Below are positions 6,101 to 7,129 of a stretch of DNA of 7,129 bases, one piece after another. Within the stretch, counting starts at the first letter, position 1; each line of letters starts with the position of its first letter. Under the pieces are notes generated by a model, which was not told the DNA's origin, made no database searches, and saw only the letters and a program-made list of their open reading frames with translations. The DNA comes from Candidatus Nanopelagicales bacterium (GTDB taxonomy: Bacteria > Actinomycetota > Actinomycetes > S36-B12 > UBA5976). The translations under genes were made by a program, and so were the position numbers. The DNA is taken from positions 1-7,129 of the forward strand of contig JALRCB010000049.1 of the NCBI GenBank assembly GCA_023257525.1. Direction: 5' to 3'.

Positions 6101-6610
6101 TTAGAGCATTGTCAGCAAAAGCTCAAGGGCTGCAGCGACCGTCTCTTCTCTTACTTGATCTCTTGCCTCCCTTGGGTCATCAGTCTCGGGAAACAGATGT
6201 AGTTCATCGACTGCCGAATCAATTACGGTTCCTAGCTCATCACGCATCACGCAAGCAACAAAAACCGTGCCTGGCAAGTGACCATCTTGCGAAGCTGGAC
6301 CTGCAACGCCAGTTACTGCTAGACCAAAATCCGCATTTAACTTGCTTGCAACTCCAGTAGCCATTTCTAATGCCACTTGAGCTTGCACGGCTCCACCTTC
6401 AGCCAGCAAAGTTTCAGATACGTCCAACAAACTGGACTTCAAGTCTGTTGCGTAAGCGATAACTCCCCCGCGAAAAATCTGGGAGGCGCCTGGAATTGAA
6501 GTGATGGTTGAACCAAGTTGGCCACCGGTAACCGACTCGGCTGTTGCCACAGTTCGTCCTTGCATCGCAAACACGACAGTTACAGCTAAGGAATCAATGT
6601 CGGTAGTCAT
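6101..6610 (-). CDS. cinA: CinA-family C-terminal domain protein, nicotinamide-nucleotide amidohydrolase
   Basis: The stand-alone CinA C-terminal domain (PncC) hydrolyses nicotinamide mononucleotide to nicotinate mononucleotide and ammonia, recycling the NMN released by NAD-dependent DNA ligase. The 169-residue length is that of the single-domain form; the N-terminal MoCF/COG1058 domain of full CinA is absent, so competence-protein naming is historical. Family motifs are TVATAESVTGGQLG (20-33), with the conserved Ser26, GGVIAYATDLK (48-58), with conserved Lys58, and AVTGVAGP (98-105), then LPGTVFVA. No earlier in-frame start exists because a TAG closes the frame shortly upstream. The gene begins 38 nt after pgsA, consistent with co-transcription. 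Its own SD is weak. A five-codon frame ends on its start codon. Confidence 0.93.
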   Translation of the reverse strand: MTTDIDSLAVTVVFAMQGRTVATAESVTGGQLGSTITSIPGASQIFRGGVIAYATDLKSSLLDVSETLLAEGGAVQAQVALEMATGVASKLNADFGLAVTGVAGPASQDGHLPGTVFVACVMRDELGTVIDSAVDELHLFPETDDPREARDQVREETVAAALELLLTML

Positions 6611-6627
6611 TATGCGGCTCGTTTCAT
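6610..6627 (-). other. Five-codon open frame ending on the cinA start codon
   Basis: In the pgsA-cinA gap, ATG AAA CGA GCC GCA TAA (MKRAA) overlaps the cinA ATG by one base (TAATG). Such a mini-frame could feed ribosomes to cinA by termination-reinitiation. No good SD precedes it, and a frame this short arises easily by chance, so it is recorded only as a possibility. Confidence 0.2.
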
Positions 6628-6648
6628 TCGCCTAGTATGCCAAAGACT

Positions 6649-7129
6649 TTAACTACTACGTGGAAGAACTCGCGCTTTTAACACGTAGTCGATTCCAGTA
6701 GTAATTGTTAGCGCCAAGGCAACACCTAGCGACATTTGAGCAACGGCGTCAACCCAGCCATTGAGTGGAATCAGGAATGCCACAATCGCAATAATCTGAC
6801 TTACGGTTTTAACTTTTCCACCACGACTTGCTGGGATAACTCCTTGCTTGATAACCCAGAATCGCAACAAGGTAATGGCAACTTCTCTGAAGATAATTAC
6901 TCCAGTTACCCACCATGTGATTTCATCTTGGATCGATAGCGCAATCAAGGCAGTGCCAATCAATGCTTTATCTGCAATCGGGTCAGCAATCTTTCCAAAG
7001 TTTGTAACTAAGCCATAGCGTCTGGCCCATACTCCATCTACCAAGTCAGTCAGTGCAGCAATCAAAAACACAGCAGCACTCGCCCACTGCGCTGAATCTG
7101 TTTGCTCAACTGCCAGAACTAAGTATCCA
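6649..7129 (-). CDS. pgsA: CDP-diacylglycerol-glycerol-3-phosphate 3-phosphatidyltransferase, N-terminus outside the window
   Basis: This membrane enzyme transfers a phosphatidyl group from CDP-diacylglycerol to glycerol 3-phosphate, making phosphatidylglycerophosphate, the precursor of phosphatidylglycerol and cardiolipin. The frame is open to the right edge, giving about 159 visible residues. An internal GTG at 7071 is not the true start, since coding sequence (GYLVLAVEQ...) continues beyond it. The CDP-alcohol phosphotransferase signature is intact: DLVDGVWAR, then G-KIA-D-PIA-D, with all four metal-binding aspartates. Several hydrophobic segments follow, including ALIGTALIALSI, WWVTGVIIF, QIIAIVAFLIPL and MSLGVALALTI. 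Only the extreme N-terminal helix region appears missing. PgsA is favoured over other CDP-alcohol transferases by the downstream cinA-clgR context and by REVAITLLRFWVI. Confidence 0.93.
   Translation of the reverse strand, partial: GYLVLAVEQTDSAQWASAAVFLIAALTDLVDGVWARRYGLVTNFGKIADPIADKALIGTALIALSIQDEITWWVTGVIIFREVAITLLRFWVIKQGVIPASRGGKVKTVSQIIAIVAFLIPLNGWVDAVAQMSLGVALALTITTGIDYVLKARVLPRSS

Overview
The window looks like an ordinary, tightly packed stretch of chromosome from a streamlined, lower-GC actinobacterium. By eye the GC content is in the mid to upper 40s percent. The gene set and order (pgsA-cinA-clgR-type regulator, then xerD-parA-scpA-scpB-rluB-aroH-tyrA) are typical of Actinobacteria. 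Low GC, short intergenic gaps and sparse Shine-Dalgarno (SD) sequences would fit a planktonic freshwater lineage such as Nanopelagicales (acI), but that placement is inference.

All genes are on the minus strand, so transcription runs right to left. At the right edge is the 3' part of pgsA (phosphatidylglycerophosphate synthase; N-terminus outside the window). cinA/pncC (NMN deamidase-type CinA domain) follows after 38 nt. Next is a gap of about 100 nt with a 9-bp tandem repeat and a recognisable extended -10 promoter, then a ClgR-type XRE regulator. A second gap of about 100 nt, with a weaker promoter candidate, precedes xerD. A 165-nt gap separates xerD from a compact six-gene run: parA, scpA, scpB, rluB, aroH and tyrA. 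tyrA runs off the left edge, so its C-terminus is missing. Within this run the genes overlap or lie 6 to 21 nt apart, which points to one transcript with translational coupling.

Functionally, the left block joins chromosome maintenance with ribosome maturation and aromatic amino acid synthesis. XerD resolves chromosome dimers, the orphan ParA-like ATPase and ScpA/ScpB belong to chromosome segregation and condensin loading, RluB modifies 23S rRNA, and AroH plus TyrA carry chorismate through prephenate towards tyrosine. The right block covers phospholipid synthesis, pyridine nucleotide salvage and protease/stress regulation.

I see no mobile element, CRISPR array, RNA gene or undescribed multi-gene system. 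The points worth a second look concern regulation and start sites: a probably leaderless ClgR homologue with an N-terminal extension and no alanine-rich C-terminal tail, a repeated 10-mer upstream of both clgR and xerD, SD-supported starts for scpB and parA that differ from the longest reading frames, and an in-frame aroH/tyrA junction.
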